Made by a program: the position numbers and the translations under genes. Below the pieces are notes generated by a model. The model saw only the letters and a program-made list of their open reading frames with translations, was not told the DNA's origin and ran no database searches. 64,000 bases of DNA from Buxus sempervirens (Eukaryota; Streptophyta; Magnoliopsida; Buxales; Buxaceae), in NCBI GenBank assembly GCA_947561395.2, contig CANNZS020000171.1, forward strand, positions 5,001-69,000, given 5' to 3'. Shown in pieces: positions 12,099 to 26,037 of the stretch (position 1 is its first letter; each line of letters opens with the position of its first letter).

Positions 12099-13687
12099 GT
12101 CCCTTATTTTTTTGACTATATGAAATCCGCACTTTGACACCTGAGATTCCGTAACGAGTAGATACTTCCGCAGGAGCATAATCTATTTTCTGGTTAAATA
12201 CATTACGAGATGTTTTTCCATACTTTCCGCATTCAGTTCTAGCTATTTCTGCACCTTTTAATCGACCTGAACAACATATACGGATCCCCTCCACCCCTTT
12301 TTGCATTACTAATGGAATATCCTTCACTATTTTACTAAATATGGCACGAAATGATCTTGTTTTGTTCCTCGGTTGAAAAGAGATGTCTTGAGCAATCGGA
12401 GAAGCACTTTGATAAACAGATTTGATCTTGACCGACTCAATTAAGGTATTAGTGTTTGTTCTATTAGACAACAAAGATCGCATTTTTTTTACTTCGTTCA
12501 AATAAGAGTTGTACCCGTACGGAATTCTTCTCTTTCTCAGTATGATCTCTATCATCATCTCTATTCCCTTTATCAATTCTCCTATCCCACCTAGGTCTAT
12601 GAATTTATCTATCAATTCCATTACCTTCTCCTTACCCATGAGGTTCCAACATTTGATCCTTAATTGACCTAGGAGTTGTTCCCGGGCATCCTCAATAAAA
12701 AGGTTATTATAAACCCCAACCCCATCCCTTGGAAAGAAAAAGGTAGCACCGAAGAAAGGAAAGAGCGAGATGGTGGTTTTTGTTGTTCCCGCGAAGCGAA
12801 GATCATTCGCTTGGCGAATGAAGTGGGTCAACCTCTTTTTGGCTTCGGCCAAACACTTTTTCTCGCTGGTCGAGCTTTCTACAAAAAAAGCGATGCGAGA
12901 ACGTATTCTCTTATCTAAGCTTCTTTCCTGTGCTTTCGCTCCCCCCATCGTAGATGGTTCAGCCACGCCCGGTGCCACGAAATGATTGAGAACTACGACG
13001 GGGTCGAAATTTATTTTGTTCAGTGTATTTAATAAGTATTGCATGACCGAATAATTCAAGGAGGGGCGCACTGCGGGGAGGGTCCTTTTAAGTAGATGAC
13101 TCGTCGGGCCGTCGGAGCGGGACTTCTTTGGGAAAAAGAACTTGAATAACTTCGTTTTTCTGAAGGAGTCGTCATTTTCTATCAGGAACGCTATGTCATT
13201 TACAACCCCGGCGTATTTCGGATGCTTGAAGGCCCCGCTGACCCGAAGTGATTTAGAAAGATTCTTCTTTATCGATCGTGATCGGTCATGGTATCCATAG
13301 CGTTGCTTCTTTTTCGGCCAAATCCGGATTTCGTTTTGCTTCTCCCGGTCGTCGAGCCTGATCGACTCGACTCTTTTCCCTGCCCCCCGGCCTCTAACTT
13401 CGTTTCGTTCTTCTTCTGTACCGTCGCTTGAATGAAGACACCCGATCGGCCCGACTTTCCCAAATGCCCACCACCGGCCCTTCTCCTTTCCGGGTCTGGA
13501 TTTGTCGCGTCGTTTCAGTCGTCGTGGTCGACGGGGGAGAAAGAAATGAATGAATGTTCTTTTGGGAAAATGTAGAATAATACACCTACCGAGACGAAAG
13601 CCAAAGGTGAGTCTCGTAGGTGGACGTATCGAACCGAAATAAGATCTCAGATTGACATCTTGATACACTGATTTACCATAATAATAA
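12070..13687 (-). CDS. rps3: Mitochondrial ribosomal protein S3, exon 2 (copy A)
   Basis: This is copy A of exon 2 described at 41620-43237, with an identical translation. The exon opens at 13687 after the intron's terminal AT. Confidence 0.93.
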
Positions 13688-14416
13688 ATAGAGTCAATGG
13701 TGACTCCGCCGTGGGAAGAGCCGCTTCTTTCTTGCTTGATGGGGGGGAGGCTTCCATTCACCAGCGCAGACTAAAAGTGCTCTCCGAGCCGTGCTGGATA
13801 GTCACCCATCACACGGCTCTCAAACCCAACCTGTGGTGGATCCCGGGGGACAAAGTCAAAGCGCTTGATCCTTTGCCCCATACTTTGAGATGCTCCTCCC
13901 CGCCGATCAAGCAGCGACGCTGCTCGTGATAGGCTTCGCTTTAAGTCGCTATCGTTCGGTTCGGATAAGTCAAGTCCCTTCGGTCGGTTCGCTCAGGTGG
14001 TCTTCCCCTATCTTCCCTAACGTTCAGAGTTGTTCCGGTTTGAGAAAGGAGCACCGGCCGAGCGCCCTGAATGAATAAGAAATGGACAGCAGAGGGAATC
14101 AATGATTCTTATTCGACCGATAAGAAGCTAGCAACATGTCGATTACACACCGGAGGTTGGTAAGAACTGAGGGACAATGCCCCCCTAACCTAAGTGGGCC
14201 TACCAGCGAAGCAACTGGTACTTGATCGGGCGGGGGGCGGTTTGGTTTCGTGCAACGCCCCCACCCCAGAAGGGAAGGGCGCCCTCGCTCTCTTGGCAAA
14301 ACGCTTCGAAAGAAGAACGTCTCGCCAAGGCCCCGCCCGCCCCTTTCTTTGCCCGCCGCCCTCCTCCTCGCTATTCTCCACCCGCTGACCTTCTTGACAA
14401 CTTAAACTTTCGATCG
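13688..14416 (-). other. 3' part of the rps3 group II intron (copy A)
   Basis: This is copy A of the intron remnant at 40891-41619. Domain V lies at 13786-13819. Confidence 0.75.
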
Positions 14417-14508
14417 GAATACGGATGAGATCTAAAAGGACATCATTAGGGCAAAGGATGCAATATCTTCGGTTAGAGCAAAACCAAACTTTCCTACTAA
14501 ATAATGAT
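14417..14508 (-). pseudogene. atp9: atp9-like 3' relic (copy A)
   Basis: This is copy A of the relic at 40799-40890. It abuts the intron remnant. Confidence 0.75.
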
Positions 14509-14576
14509 TCCAGAAGATGTAACAGAGTCTCCCAAAGTCCGCTGCTGCAACTCCTTCTTTATCTTTGCCCCTCACA

Positions 14577-14762
14577 GCCCCAGATCGACTTATAAGTCTT
14601 GTTTGCTATAGCTTGACTACGTGATCGACCTATAATAAGTCTTTTGTTTGCTGGCTTGAGTCCAGAACGACTTCTTTGCTAGCAGCCTGAGTCCGCGTGA
14701 TTTATCTATCTCATTATAAGCGCCGAATCCCTATAAGTGTACTTCCTGCTAGCTTGATTCCG
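14577..14762. repeat. Three degenerate ~45-bp units (copy A)
   Basis: See 40545-40730. Each unit combines a run like TATAAGTC with a CTGGCTTGA-like segment. Confidence 0.5.
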
Positions 14763-15466
14763 GATCTACCTATTAAGTGGGGTCAATCCAATCCGGTACG
14801 TTCGCTTCCTTGTTACACATATCCGTCTTTTCTTTTATTCAAATACATCCCGCCCACATCACACTCAGCCCTTACTTGGTCGGCTAAACATTAATTTTCT
14901 AAATCAATAGACTTTTCCGGTCAGGAGTGGGGGGTTCGGGTGCGCTTCTTCTTCCTGCTGGTTCAGGAGCTTAGGCCCAAGCGGTAGTAGTTTCCTAGTT
15001 GGAGTTGGCACAAGTAGGCCCGGCACCTCCGGTTGGTTGGCGCATTCGGTAAAGCATGGAGCTAGCTGGCGCATAGCAAGCAAGAAAGCTAAAAGCCCGC
15101 AGTAAGGTCCGGAGCAGGAGCATTAGGGTAGGCGATGGCCGCTGCATAGGTGATAGTGGCTTCGGGCAGGCATTCCTGCGCTAGGAGCAAGAAAATGGAT
15201 TCGTGAGTGGCTTTGTCTTTCGTGAGCGTAGGCGTAGGCAGTAAAGGAGCACGTATGCGCAGGTGCCGGAGTGAAAGCCAGGTGCTAGCTAGGTGCGCTC
15301 GAATCCCTTGAGTCCGCATTCCGGTGAGCAGGATAGGATCCGGAGGCGTAGGAGTTCAATTAAGAGATCAAATGCTAGCGAGCACGAATCCTTTGTTTGT
15401 TTAGTCACGAATCCCCTTGCTTCTTCTTTTGCGTTAATTGCGAATCCCTTCTTTGTTTAGCTCGCA

Positions 15467-15553
15467 ATGTATCTTATAGGTGCAAAATGAATAGTAGCAT
15501 TTGGGGATGCAAGAATTGCTTCAGCAGGATCTGCTTTCGCTATTGGTAAGTTC
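15467..15553 (+). pseudogene. atp9: atp9-like 5' relic (copy A)
   Basis: This is copy A of the relic at 39754-39840. Here it reads on the plus strand from an ATG, opposite to the 3' relic at 14417-14508. Confidence 0.65.
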
Positions 15554-15916
15554 CCTTCTTTCTTTCTTTGAATTAGTCTCGAAAATATAAAGATTTCCTT
15601 ACTTATAGAGCTAAGCCCTCTGTAAAGCACTGCCCTTGCCGCGATTCTCTTATCTGGAATCGACCTCTAGTCCGCCTGTCCGCTCTTTGCTGTCTTTTTC
15701 GGTGAATCGCTTTCATCGCTCCTTTCAATATCTCCTCCGGTTCCCTACTTTTAAATTAAATCTTTCGATTCCCGCTTAGTTCATCTGGAATCTGGCCTTT
15801 ACTTTAAGGAATTACTTTCTTTAGAAAGATAAGCCCTGCTCTCTATCACTCTTGCTATACGAATAGCGTTCCCGTCCTTTCTCTTAATTCAATATGCGAT
15901 TTCCGCTCTCTTCTTT

Positions 15917-16223
15917 ACTCTATCATTGGTGTAATTGGTCCACAAATCTGCTTCCCTTCGCCCTGGGTTGGCATATGTTAGCCCTAGCCCCATGGGAAAT
16001 GTACTTTGACGGTGCCTCCCGAATGAATGGACGAAAAGAACAGTCCTCAGGTGTCGGCATTATTTTCATCACACCAGAAGGGCATCTTATCCCGCATTCG
16101 TTCGCTCTCCTCGAACCGTGTTCCAACAACGTTGCGGAGTATCAAACGCTGATTATGGGAATGGAGTTGGCAATCCGAAGACTCGAAGTCAGGGGCGATT
16201 CCCTCCTTATTGTAAACCATTTG
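15917..16223 (+). pseudogene. Ty3/gypsy RNase H fragment (copy A)
   Basis: This is copy A of the domain described at 39084-39390. Confidence 0.85.
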
Positions 16224-16246
16224 ATCCTAGTTGTCTTGCGTGGAAG

Positions 16247-17286
16247 TATGCCAAACCGAGGATTCCTTTCCCTGTATTTGGATTTGTCGCAGGGGTTGTT
16301 GGAGCTCGAGGTGGAGGCGGTGTTTGATTGATCGGCGGTTGTCTACCTCCCATTGACCCTGGTGGTCGCAGTATCCCTTTACCAGCGCCTATTCGCTTGT
16401 TTTGATAATTGATCTTTTCTTCAGCTTGAAGTGCATATGCGTAAGCTTCCTCAACAGATTCAAACGTCTGGAACATAAGTTCATAGCGGATGTCTTTGTT
16501 GAGACCATGTAGATAATGCTGGACATCTCTTTCATCGTCCTCTCTTAAACCGCATCGAGCTGATAACAAATGGTACTCCGTTGTGTACTCTTGCGCTTTC
16601 TTTTGCCCTTGACGAAGATCTTGGAATTTGTCAAACAAAACTTGGGAGTAATTCAGGGGTCAAAATGGAGTCTTCAAGAGTTCTTTCATTCTTTCCCAAG
16701 TACTAACAGGATCGAGGTTCTGCATTCGCCTCTTTCGTTGCACTTCGGCCCACCATGTAAGTGCGAATCCTCGAAACCGGGTTGCTACTAACGCAACTTT
16801 ATTTTCTTCCGTCATGGGACGATAGCTGAAGATATTCTCGATGCAGAGCAACCAGTCCAAGAAAGCATCGGGTTGCAGTTTTCCATCAAATTCAGGAACC
16901 TCTACCTTAATTCCAAGGTCTCGGTCCGAATTCATGTCCCGAGCTTGTGCAAACTCTGGAACTTGTCTGTGCCGTTCCCAAAAGTTGTCAGGTCGGCGAT
17001 CTTGGATGCCACTGGTGTCTGATCGCGGTGCCAGATCACTAAGCCTTCTTTTCACTCTTTCAAGTGTGTTCATAATACTGGCAATAGTCGCACTATGCTG
17101 GTTTAGAGTGGTGGCTTGGTTCTTTCCATTTTCATCTGTTAGCTTTTGACGCTCAAACATTTCATCCATGCGCGATGTTAGACGAGTTTGAGCTTCAATT
17201 AATTCTGCCATTCGAGCAGTTAGTGTGTCCAACTTTGAGTCGTCTGCCATTTTCGTACCGTACACGTGCCCGCTTCTTAAGTTCAT
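16247..17286 (-). pseudogene. Ty3/gypsy gag (copy A)
   Basis: This is copy A of the gag described at 38021-39060, with the same single TGA. Confidence 0.88.
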
Positions 17287-17643
17287 GCAATTTTTTTTGT
17301 TTTTTCAAATTGAGACTGCGATTGGGAATTGGGTCGTGATTGGGCTTCACGGGTGAGGGTGCAATGAGGCTGCGGGTAGGTATTCACGGGGGTATTGGGG
17401 TCGTGGGTTACGAGAGAGAGGTTGGTGACGTGGGGTTGTAGGGTCGTGAGAGAGAGGTTGGGGTTGTGACTGCGAGCTGGTCGTAGCCTTGAGGCTGACC
17501 GTGAGCAGTAATTGGGTCTAGACTTTCCTTCGTTGGTAAAAAACCCACGAGGAGCCTAATAATGACCCAGGACTCGAAACCGTAGATATCTCACCACGGG
17601 GAGTCCAAAGCAGATCAAGTCTAACACCCAAGGGTAAGAACTT

Positions 17644-17655
17644 GCTCTGATACCA
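17644..17655 (-). promoter_or_regulatory. Retrotransposon primer binding site (copy A)
   Basis: This is the reverse complement of TGGTATCAGAGC, the 12-base initiator tRNA-Met primer site common to plant gypsy and copia elements. See 37652-37663. Confidence 0.8.
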
Positions 17656-18623
17656 ATTTGCTGCAGCCGTACGATCTTCGTACCCGGCTGCATCACCCAG
17701 TCACGTAGAGTCCATAGGAAAAAACGGAACTAAAAAATTAGAAGTGTAAGGCCGAAAAAGGCCAGTATGATTGTACCGGCAGAGGTGATGTTTCATCCTG
17801 CCAGAGTGCCAAATGCTTAGCGTCCTCCTTGAGGGGAGGTAAGTAAGTGAGTGGGTTGCCTATGAAAGGTGCTGCAAGTGTGCACACCAAGTGCTCTCCT
17901 CACTAAGTGAACCCTGTATACTTTGTTGGCTATCAATAAAAGCTTACTTTGGTTGCCTATAATACTCATACTCATTTTGAAAAGCATTGTCCCTATACTT
18001 GGCTGACTCCCTTTTGTCGGCTCTCTATCTAGCGCTATCCTGCCTTCCCTTCGGTAAGTAAATAATTCCTTCTCTCTGGCTTTTCATTAAGTAAGGCAGT
18101 CTAGTAGTCACTCTAGTATTGCAGTAGTGCAGTTGCTCTAGTATTTCTTGCTCTATTGGTGTCGCTATAGTATTCTAGTATTCTTGCCTTCAAGGGACAC
18201 GCCCTAATGAATAAGTTGGAGAGGTAGTAAGGGTATCAGATAGAAATAGCTATGGTAGGTCAGTCTATCTTGCCTTCTCTCCGGTAGGTCTCACTAAATC
18301 CTGCCTGCCTTCCCTCTAGCGAGAGCGGTGACTAGTGTTCTTAATGTTCTTGTCAGTGAGCGAACAGAACAAGAACTAGAACAAACAGGCACAGGAGCGA
18401 GCTTTGCGAGCGTATGAAAAGCAAGTTCAAAAGCCTAAAGCGGCGCAAGTAAGCGATCAGTAAGAAAGGGTGGTCTACGATCAGGGTAGGGCTTGCTTGT
18501 TGACTGCCTTGTATACAAAAACTTGCTTTATAGCTCTACTCCTCTTCGGCTTCTGTTGAGTTTCGGTTCGGGACCCGACCTAGCCTATCAGTCTAAGTGA
18601 AGACCTATTCCCTTGCCGAGTGA

Positions 18624-18884
18624 GTGAGAAACCTCTCCCGAGTATCCCTTGCTCTTTATACTGGAGCTCTTTTTCTATTATTTATTTATATAATATCCTT
18701 AACAGCGGGTTGGTTACACCTACAACCGAAATGGAAACCGAGCGTTTCGTGGTTCAAAAATGCCGAATCTCGTCTCAATCATCATTTGTCAGGACTCTTC
18801 GGTGTAAGTTTTCGAAAGAAGGTTCTAGGAAGATACTACAGTCGCTGGCTGAAGAGCTACTCCCCGAAAATGCTCTATCTATAA
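18624..18884 (+). pseudogene. psaB: psaB fragment inside a chimeric membrane ORF (copy A)
   Basis: This is copy A of the chimeric ORF described at 36423-36683. The plastid-derived part is about 18647-18806. Confidence 0.85.
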
Positions 18885-19943
18885 GGGTTGGGCTCACTTG
18901 CTGATACTTGTAGGATTGCACTTGAAAAGACCTTTAGAGAGAGAGATTAACCCGCAGCCAATGACTCCGAGCATAAGATTGTCTTCTCTTTGCTTCCTTT
19001 CTCCTGGCTTTATGACTGTCCTTACCTTATGGTCGAGCAGTTTCACTCCTCTTATTCAAATGGTAGCTCAAATGGAAACTACTGTTGAAGGTACCGTAGG
19101 GATTAGATTATGAAATAAGCCTGTAGCGTAGCGATAGCGTAGCGATAACAAGCGAGCCCTTTAGAGGTTCTGTAGCGATATATGGGGCCCCATTCAAGCA
19201 TAATAAGAAACATATCAATAAGACTTTAGAGTTGTTAGTGCTTTGGATTTCTCTCCTCACCTCATTAAGCTATATTCAAAGCTATATTCATGCAATAAAT
19301 GCTATAAAGCAATCCTTTCCCTATGGTCAAGCAGTTTCACTCCTTACTCTTACTTACGAGCCTCGCTACGATCGATCGGAATGAATGAGTCGGAACAACG
19401 GGATAATAGCACTTCGAATCCTGAGGAGTAGTTTTGAAAGAAGAAAGTAGGCATAGGACCCGGCTTAGCAGCTTTTAGTATACGTGTGTCAGGCATGATT
19501 AAAAATAATATGCTGCTTTGCACAGGCGCAGATAAGCATCAAGGGAAGCTAGAGCTAATGGTGGGGAACTCATCAATGGTTGGCGGGGACTCATATAACT
19601 CATAATCGCTAACGGTTTCAACAAAGTCAACACGTACAGTTCCCACAGTGCAAGTAGTTGGGCACGAACACTCCAGAAGGTGTTGTTTTGTCTCACTGAA
19701 TGAATGAGATCAATACCGGTGATTCCTCGACGACACATATGCTATGGATCAATCGACCTACTTCCCATTCCTGTGTATCATCTCTTGTTGTGACCGCCCA
19801 TCCATCCGATGAAACGAACGCGGAAAGCACTTATCAAAGCCTTGTTTTCACGTTCTTCCTAGGCGCCTGCCTCGTGTTCACGTTCCTAGGCCTCTTTCTC
19901 TTATAATATAACTTTATATAAATAAATATCTCTTGCTAAGCAA

Positions 19944-19982
19944 CGAAAGACTCTACTCGAAAGACTCTACTCGAAAGACTCT
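19944..19982. repeat. 14-bp tandem repeat, ~2.8 units (copy A)
   Basis: The unit CGAAAGACTCTACT is repeated head to tail, the third unit being incomplete. Confidence 0.9.
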
Positions 19983-20014
19983 CCTCTTACGTCTTAACTC
20001 ATAGTTTTTCTCAA

Positions 20015-20078
20015 GCTATTTCATTTGTTTCGTGGGTTCCTGGTGGAACCCTTAGTTTAAAGCACTCAAACGTATCCT
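20015..20078 (-). repeat. Hairpin-bearing dispersed repeat, member 3 (copy A)
   Basis: See 35229-35292. A 45-base polypurine tract (20092-20136) lies just beyond. Confidence 0.7.
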
Positions 20079-23000
20079 TTTTTAGTCTTAGGGGAAAAAA
20101 AGAAGAAGAAAAGAAAAAGAAGAAAAAGAAAAAGACCGATTAGAATCACGGCTTTCTTTGGTTTGGTAGAAACTCCGGGGAGTCAAGCTGAAACCGGAGT
20201 CGCCCTGGTACTTTCTTACTGCCTAGGAACTGACGGGGGAAGGCATTACGACTGGCAAGCAACTCTCACGGGGTAGAAGTTTTACTATTAAAGTAGCTTA
20301 TTCCCTTGAAGTTTATATATCGTTTTCAATATGAATGATATTTCTAGTGTTAGGAAAAGATCACTCCGGGAGGGTAAGGCTCTCCAACGCTAGCAATGCA
20401 GTAAGGGTTCATTCCAAGCGAACCAGTAGCAAAGCGGTTGAAAGCAGTCTGTCGGTATCAGTCCTGGTATTCCGGGCAAGCCAGTCGGTGGTAGTAATTC
20501 CGGTGCTTCTAGTGACTTTCTTGCCTGTCTCCTGTCTGTTTACGAATCGGATGTGGGAATTTTATATGATAGAGATCGGTCTTATCAAGCCCTATGGCTT
20601 GTTGAGAGGGAAGATTTTCTATCCTTAACAATAGTATAGTAAGGGCATTCCTTTGAAAGCGAAGCAGTACAGTAGCAGTCCAAGGAAAGCAATTCGGTCG
20701 GTGCGGGAAAGCAAGCAAGCCAATCAGTGAGTCATTCCAATCAGTCCTTGCATTCCGGGCAAGCCAGTACGGTACCAATGCTTTATCTTTATGGTTTATA
20801 GATAGTAAGTAGTGAGCCAGTCAAGTAAGGCAGTCTCTGTCCCTGGTTGTTAGCAGGCGAAGGAAGTTTGAACTGTGAACAGTGCTATCGATCCCGAATC
20901 GGATCTTTTCTCTTTGATCGAAAAAAAGCTCTCGTTTGAGAACGTCAAATTGGCATAAATAAATAAAGATATTAATTAAAAGAAATCACATAGATGCGGA
21001 CAATAACTCACGTATATAGATCGAAGGGAAGTTGCTTAACTCACGTATATAACTCATAACTCACTTCTATAGATAGAAGGAAGTCGCGAGGATGATTGCC
21101 TTGGAATAGATAGATGGAAGTTTAAGACGCGAGACATTCAGAAAGAGTCTAGATGGTTAAGGAGATGGACTAGTTTTATCTATTTAATCCGATTCAATCC
21201 GTCTCAGTCAAAGGGGAAATCTGGTAAGTTTCATCTCCCCGGCCCGGTGATCAAAAGTAGCTCAAGTAGGGGCTTCTACGCCCGAAAAGCGATAAGTTGG
21301 CAAGGCACTCTACTAAGGGAGTTTACTTACTTGATTCACTATGTATTAGATTCACTATGCCGGGTTTAAACAGGGAAGACAAACCCATTGGATGGTCTTT
21401 CACTCAAGTTACACGATGGAATTCCTCAAGTAAATCCGAAAATGAACAAAAAGACGGTGTTTGAGAATTACTATTTGAACATTCCATATAGAAGGAATTC
21501 GAATTCTAAGCATGATTCTACGCCCTGGAATGAAGTGATAAGACAGGCGAAGCCAGTTCAAGCAGGGAAGGAAAGTCTTGTATTTCGCTGGCATAAGAAT
21601 TTCTTACCAGATAGTACTACGTGAGCTGTACGATGGCGAATCGAAGGTGAGCTTCTTTTCGAACGGTAAACTGCTCGGTCAACTCAAATCCATGTTCCTA
21701 AGTCAAGATGAAGCGAAGAAAAAGGGAATGTTTTGTACTAATCTTAATCCTTTTATTTTTCCGAAAGAAAGAAATACGAATTGAATTGAGATATGATATT
21801 TGGTTTCGAAGCCAATTATTGAATTGAAAAGTAATAATACTAATTATTTGATCTCGAAGTACAAATACCAATACACGATATTGACTATCGCCTTCTCTTC
21901 TTTCCCGCTTGGGAAAACCTTCGAATAGAACATAACGAGTTATTGCCAGTCCACTTCAAATACAAAGGTATAGTCCACTCCATTTCGATTTCAAACCTAG
22001 CCTTTTAGGAAGAATTTCCAGGCTAGGACTTTAACGACTTTCTTTCTCAGTTTATCCTTCATAACAACCTTACTTTCGTAGACTGCTTGGAGTGGAGTTC
22101 TCTTGCCCCGACCGGTTGAAAGGGGAAGAGCTAACTACGGGATTGGCTTCCTTGCCTAACTACAGGATTAGGATTTTCCTATGAAATGGAGTGTTCCTCA
22201 CTGAAGTTGAACAAAACGAATTATACGGGCATTATGCTTGCGTAAATCCCATTTTATTCTGTCTCATCCCGTCCCCATTAAGTAGTTTGAAAAGCTGTTT
22301 CCTCGCTTATTAGTTGGTCTTCTCGGGAATATTTCCAGGTTAGGACTTTGACGACTTGGATTTTAAGTTGCCCCTATCCTTCCCACTAATTAATCCATAT
22401 GAAGTTAGCTACTTTCCTCAGTCAAGTCTGCAAGAGCAACCTTCAGTGAGTTACTCATCTTAATTTCATTTCACCTTTGAAAGCTGGCCAATTCCTTCTC
22501 ATCGAAGACAGCGAGCGGCATATGAATAGTTAATTGAATCTATCCCCGGCATTAACTCCTCTGTCGGCCTAAGGACGGGTCATTCATCCCAGCACGGATA
22601 CCATTTTCATTTGGAGGCCTAATAAAATACTATAGCATTTTATATTCTCAGCACTGACTGACCTTGCTTTCATTCAATTGCGAGATTTGAACGATCATTC
22701 AATTGCCTCGAGAAAGGTGATCCATATTTTCCTCGATCGAGTTTCTCTATTTCAGGAAGTACAGCGGGCTATATTGAGGTCGAAGACCGCCTCTCTTATT
22801 CGCTCGCAACAGGACTTTCCGGCTAATCTAGATGGAAGTCGGTCGGGAATGTATTACTGGAAGTTCGCTACCTACTGCTTGAAGTTCGATCCCCTCACCA
22901 ACAAACAGGGTTTTTTAATCCCTGCGGGACATACTATTTAAAGTTATAAAATGAATTTAAGGCTTCAGTTCGCTACCTCTAACTCGTTCACTAATTCCTT

Positions 23001-23426
23001 TCCTCGCTGCAAGCGTTGCCTTCTCATCTTTCTTTTTCATTGGTCGGAGATTCTCCATTGAGTGTTGAGAACCGTGCTCTAATCTATTCTAGCCTCAGTG
23101 AGGATAGTTCGTGCTCGCCCATACTTTGCAGCCTGAAGAGGAAGACTGGCGGGCTTTCCTGAAAGGACTGGAATGAACTACTTCTTCTTCCTTAAAGCAT
23201 TTCTTTGACCGAGGGTGCTGGTATCGATACTTCAAGTTTTCAAAGCTCTTTCGTTGCCGTTTCGCGGCTATTGTATCTTTTGAATCATGCTTTTTAAGGG
23301 ACCTCGAATCCCTTCACTCAAGATGAGACCCCATTATTTATTCTTTCCTGGTGAGCTAATCTTAGTAACTAGGAAGCAAGGCAAAATAATCCGTTTATTC
23401 AATCGTTAATTCACTTCCTTTCCTGT

Positions 23427-24887
23427 CTTTGAACTGAACCAAAATCCTGCTCCCACCTTCGGACAGACCTAACTCGAGATTCTTGCTCGCTCTTCCACAT
23501 CACACAGAGCGGGACGGAACACAAACCGGAACAAGACTATCCCGGCTGCCTTATTGGCCCAACGAGTCAAATGCCCAACCTAGCCCAAAGCTCAGTCCAA
23601 GGGGTTGGAGACTTTCCTCCGCCGAAAGCTGCCTTTGTTGCCGATTTGCTTGGCTTCATCTGAGCCCCTTTCTCGTGAACGATGGGAGACAAAACCGAAG
23701 AAGGACTGATGTCCATTTGCTGGCCATTTCTATCTAGAATAAGATCTATTGTGAACCCGCTCGCGTACCCCTTCCTACTATTCATAATCAACCGCGCTAT
23801 CAGGGCTCAAACCCCTTCTTTCAAACAAGATTCACCTCTTTGATCTCATTCCCCTGTTGGATCGGAAGGTGTGAACTGAAATCCCGATTCCAGCTGAACC
23901 CAAATCATGCTCAAACCTTAGGCCAGCCAGAACTAAAGATTCGTGCCTTCTCTGATGGGGACACAGAGGATTGAACTCCACGGCTTGACTTCGACTTTCC
24001 TCTGACCCCGAATCTGAACCCAAAACAGTTGGCTTTTCTTGCCTAAATGCAGAAATTGAGGCATTCCTCTTCTTCACACTCCGAGCTGCAATCAGATCCC
24101 AGAACCAAAAACCTTAACCAATCGATATCTTCAATTGGGGTCATCCCCTGATAGCGCTTCAATCGAAACATCGCTGAAATGACCAGTTTTGTCCTAATAA
24201 AATAGATTTGAGAAGCCTGAATGTCAAAACTGACCAGAACAGAATGTGATTTCCGGGCTTAAACCCGGCCTAGCAAGATAGTTTGGAAAGGATAGATTCG
24301 GGTCAAAGGCAGGAGGCAGGTCAAACCTCAGAGGAAAAGGGCCAAGATCCGTCTCAAAAGGCCGCAATCCTATGTTTTCAAAAGTCTTCTCGTTCAGATT
24401 GAACTGACCGGTTGGATGAGAAAAGCAAAAGCCAAACCCAATCAATGGATTTCTCCAAACCGCCCCTTTCCTCTGAGCCAGAATCCGACACCAAAGAATG
24501 CTACAACCTGAGGCCAGACCGAAAAAGTTTGAGTTCCCTTCCCCGATCCGGTTGAATGAAGTGGTTGGCCAGTGTCACAAAACGGGATCAAAAGGCTGAT
24601 CGTTTTGGACGAGCTCCAAGGTTAGAAAATCAAGTGAAGCCGAAAATCCCTTCTTTCATAGAAGATTCCCAATTTGATCTCATTCACCTGTTGGAAAAGC
24701 GAAAGCCAAAACCACTGGATTGAAGAAAACCGCCCCTCTTGAATCTGAGCTTGAATCGGATTCCAAAGAATGCACGCATCCACGCTCGATCTACTTTTGA
24801 TGTCAATCCCCGTTTCGAAATCAGCTTGAGGACAAAAAAGCCTACTTTCCTCCCTCCAGATCGTGATGAGAGGAAGCCAACCAAGTG
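23427..24887 (-). repeat. Degenerate repeat field (copy A)
   Basis: This is copy A of the field described at 30420-31880. Confidence 0.55.
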
Positions 24888-25322
24888 CCCTTTCTCTTAG
24901 TTCTCGGTTGGACCGCCTTTCTTGTTGTCGATGTCACCAAAACGGCTATTGTATATATTTATATAACAAGAGCACTCGAATGAACCGAAAAAAGCTTCTG
25001 TTCACAGAGGTTCTTTTCGTTTTCTTCGTTGCTTGTCGTCATCTTAATTCATGCTCGATGGGGAAGGGCTTGCCTATGAATACTAATACTCGTATCCGGC
25101 TTGCGTATCGTTTAGATTTTTATTATAATATATATTACTGACCTAACTACCTTTTATTATATTTCAATTCTAAAGTCTATTGTTAATTCGCTTTCTTTCT
25201 TTATTATTATATTATATATCTCGATGTAAATATATGTCTTTATCTGTCTCTCATCCCCTTCTTGTGGTTCACAAAGTCCTTGCCCTTGCTCAAGTGGAAG
25301 AGATGAGACAGTTTCACAAGCC

Positions 25323-25370
25323 AATGGATGCGCTTATAGCTATCGTAATGGATGCGCTTATAGCTATCGT
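25323..25370. repeat. Two perfect 24-bp tandem units (copy A)
   Basis: The unit AATGGATGCGCTTATAGCTA plus TCGT is repeated twice without mismatch. Confidence 0.95.
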
Positions 25371-25403
25371 AGTTGACAACTGCTTTCGTGTTTCCCACAT
25401 TTA

Positions 25404-25439
25404 TCCTCCCTTAGTTTAAAGCACTCAAACGTATCTTTT
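25404..25439 (-). repeat. Hairpin-bearing dispersed repeat, member 2 (copy A)
   Basis: This is the short member without the hairpin. See 29868-29903. Confidence 0.65.
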
Positions 25440-25501
25440 AAAACTATAATAATATAATTAATATAAGTTTTATCTTAACAAATATTATATTTATTATCAA
25501 A

Positions 25502-25565
25502 AGGTAGTTCATTTGTTACGTGTGTTCCCGGGGAACCCTTAGTTTAAAGTACTCAAAGAAATCCT
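25502..25565 (-). repeat. Hairpin-bearing dispersed repeat, member 1 (copy A)
   Basis: See 29742-29805. Confidence 0.7.
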
Positions 25566-25697
25566 TTATTACTTAATAAGTATTACTTTTTTATTGTTAG
25601 TACTCTTTCTTTAGTATATTCCCCTCTGTTTGAAAGGGCCCTACCTCGCCTCTCCCTTTCCCCTTATCATGTAAGTAAGCAAACTATAATATAATAA

Positions 25698-26037
25698 TCA
25701 AACTAACACTGACAAGGGCCTAGCTTTCACTGTGTGAACGAAGTCCGGTCTCAATATCCTATAAAGGAAATAAATTAAATAATACCATAAATAGAGGTTC
25801 CCCTCGCAAAAGAATACCATAAATAAAGGAACAGGAGGGCTACCAGTGGTGGTTACCCCAAGGAGAGGCTGAATATAAGTACTCAGATGGCACTTCAACA
25901 CAGACGAACTCCCTTGTATAGCGCTACCTTTTCTTAGACCCTTCGGACCTACCCAACCATGAAAAGGGTATCGAAGATGGTTCCACCGGTAGTCAGCCTC
26001 TTCGCTTCCCTCGTTATAGGTACCCCCTAAGCGAACT
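25698..26037 (-). CDS. Unidentified ORF cut by the gap (copy A)
   Basis: This is the 3' part of the ORF described at 29208-29609. Its 5' end is lost in the N run. Confidence 0.3.

Larger units (their letters stand above)
3965..26037 (-). repeat. Copy A of the 22 kb segment R (inverted)
   Basis: This is the reverse complement of 29270-51342, with position x here equal to 55307-x there. The right end coincides exactly with the start of an N run. All compared ORF translations and spot-checked bases are identical. Intervals without a recognised gene, described once under copy B, are 6855-8131, 8351-9406, 9630-10628, 10749-10916, 11229-11663, 14763-15466, 17656-18646 and 18807-25697. The exact end at a gap suggests contig overlap rather than a biological inverted repeat. 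Confidence 0.95.
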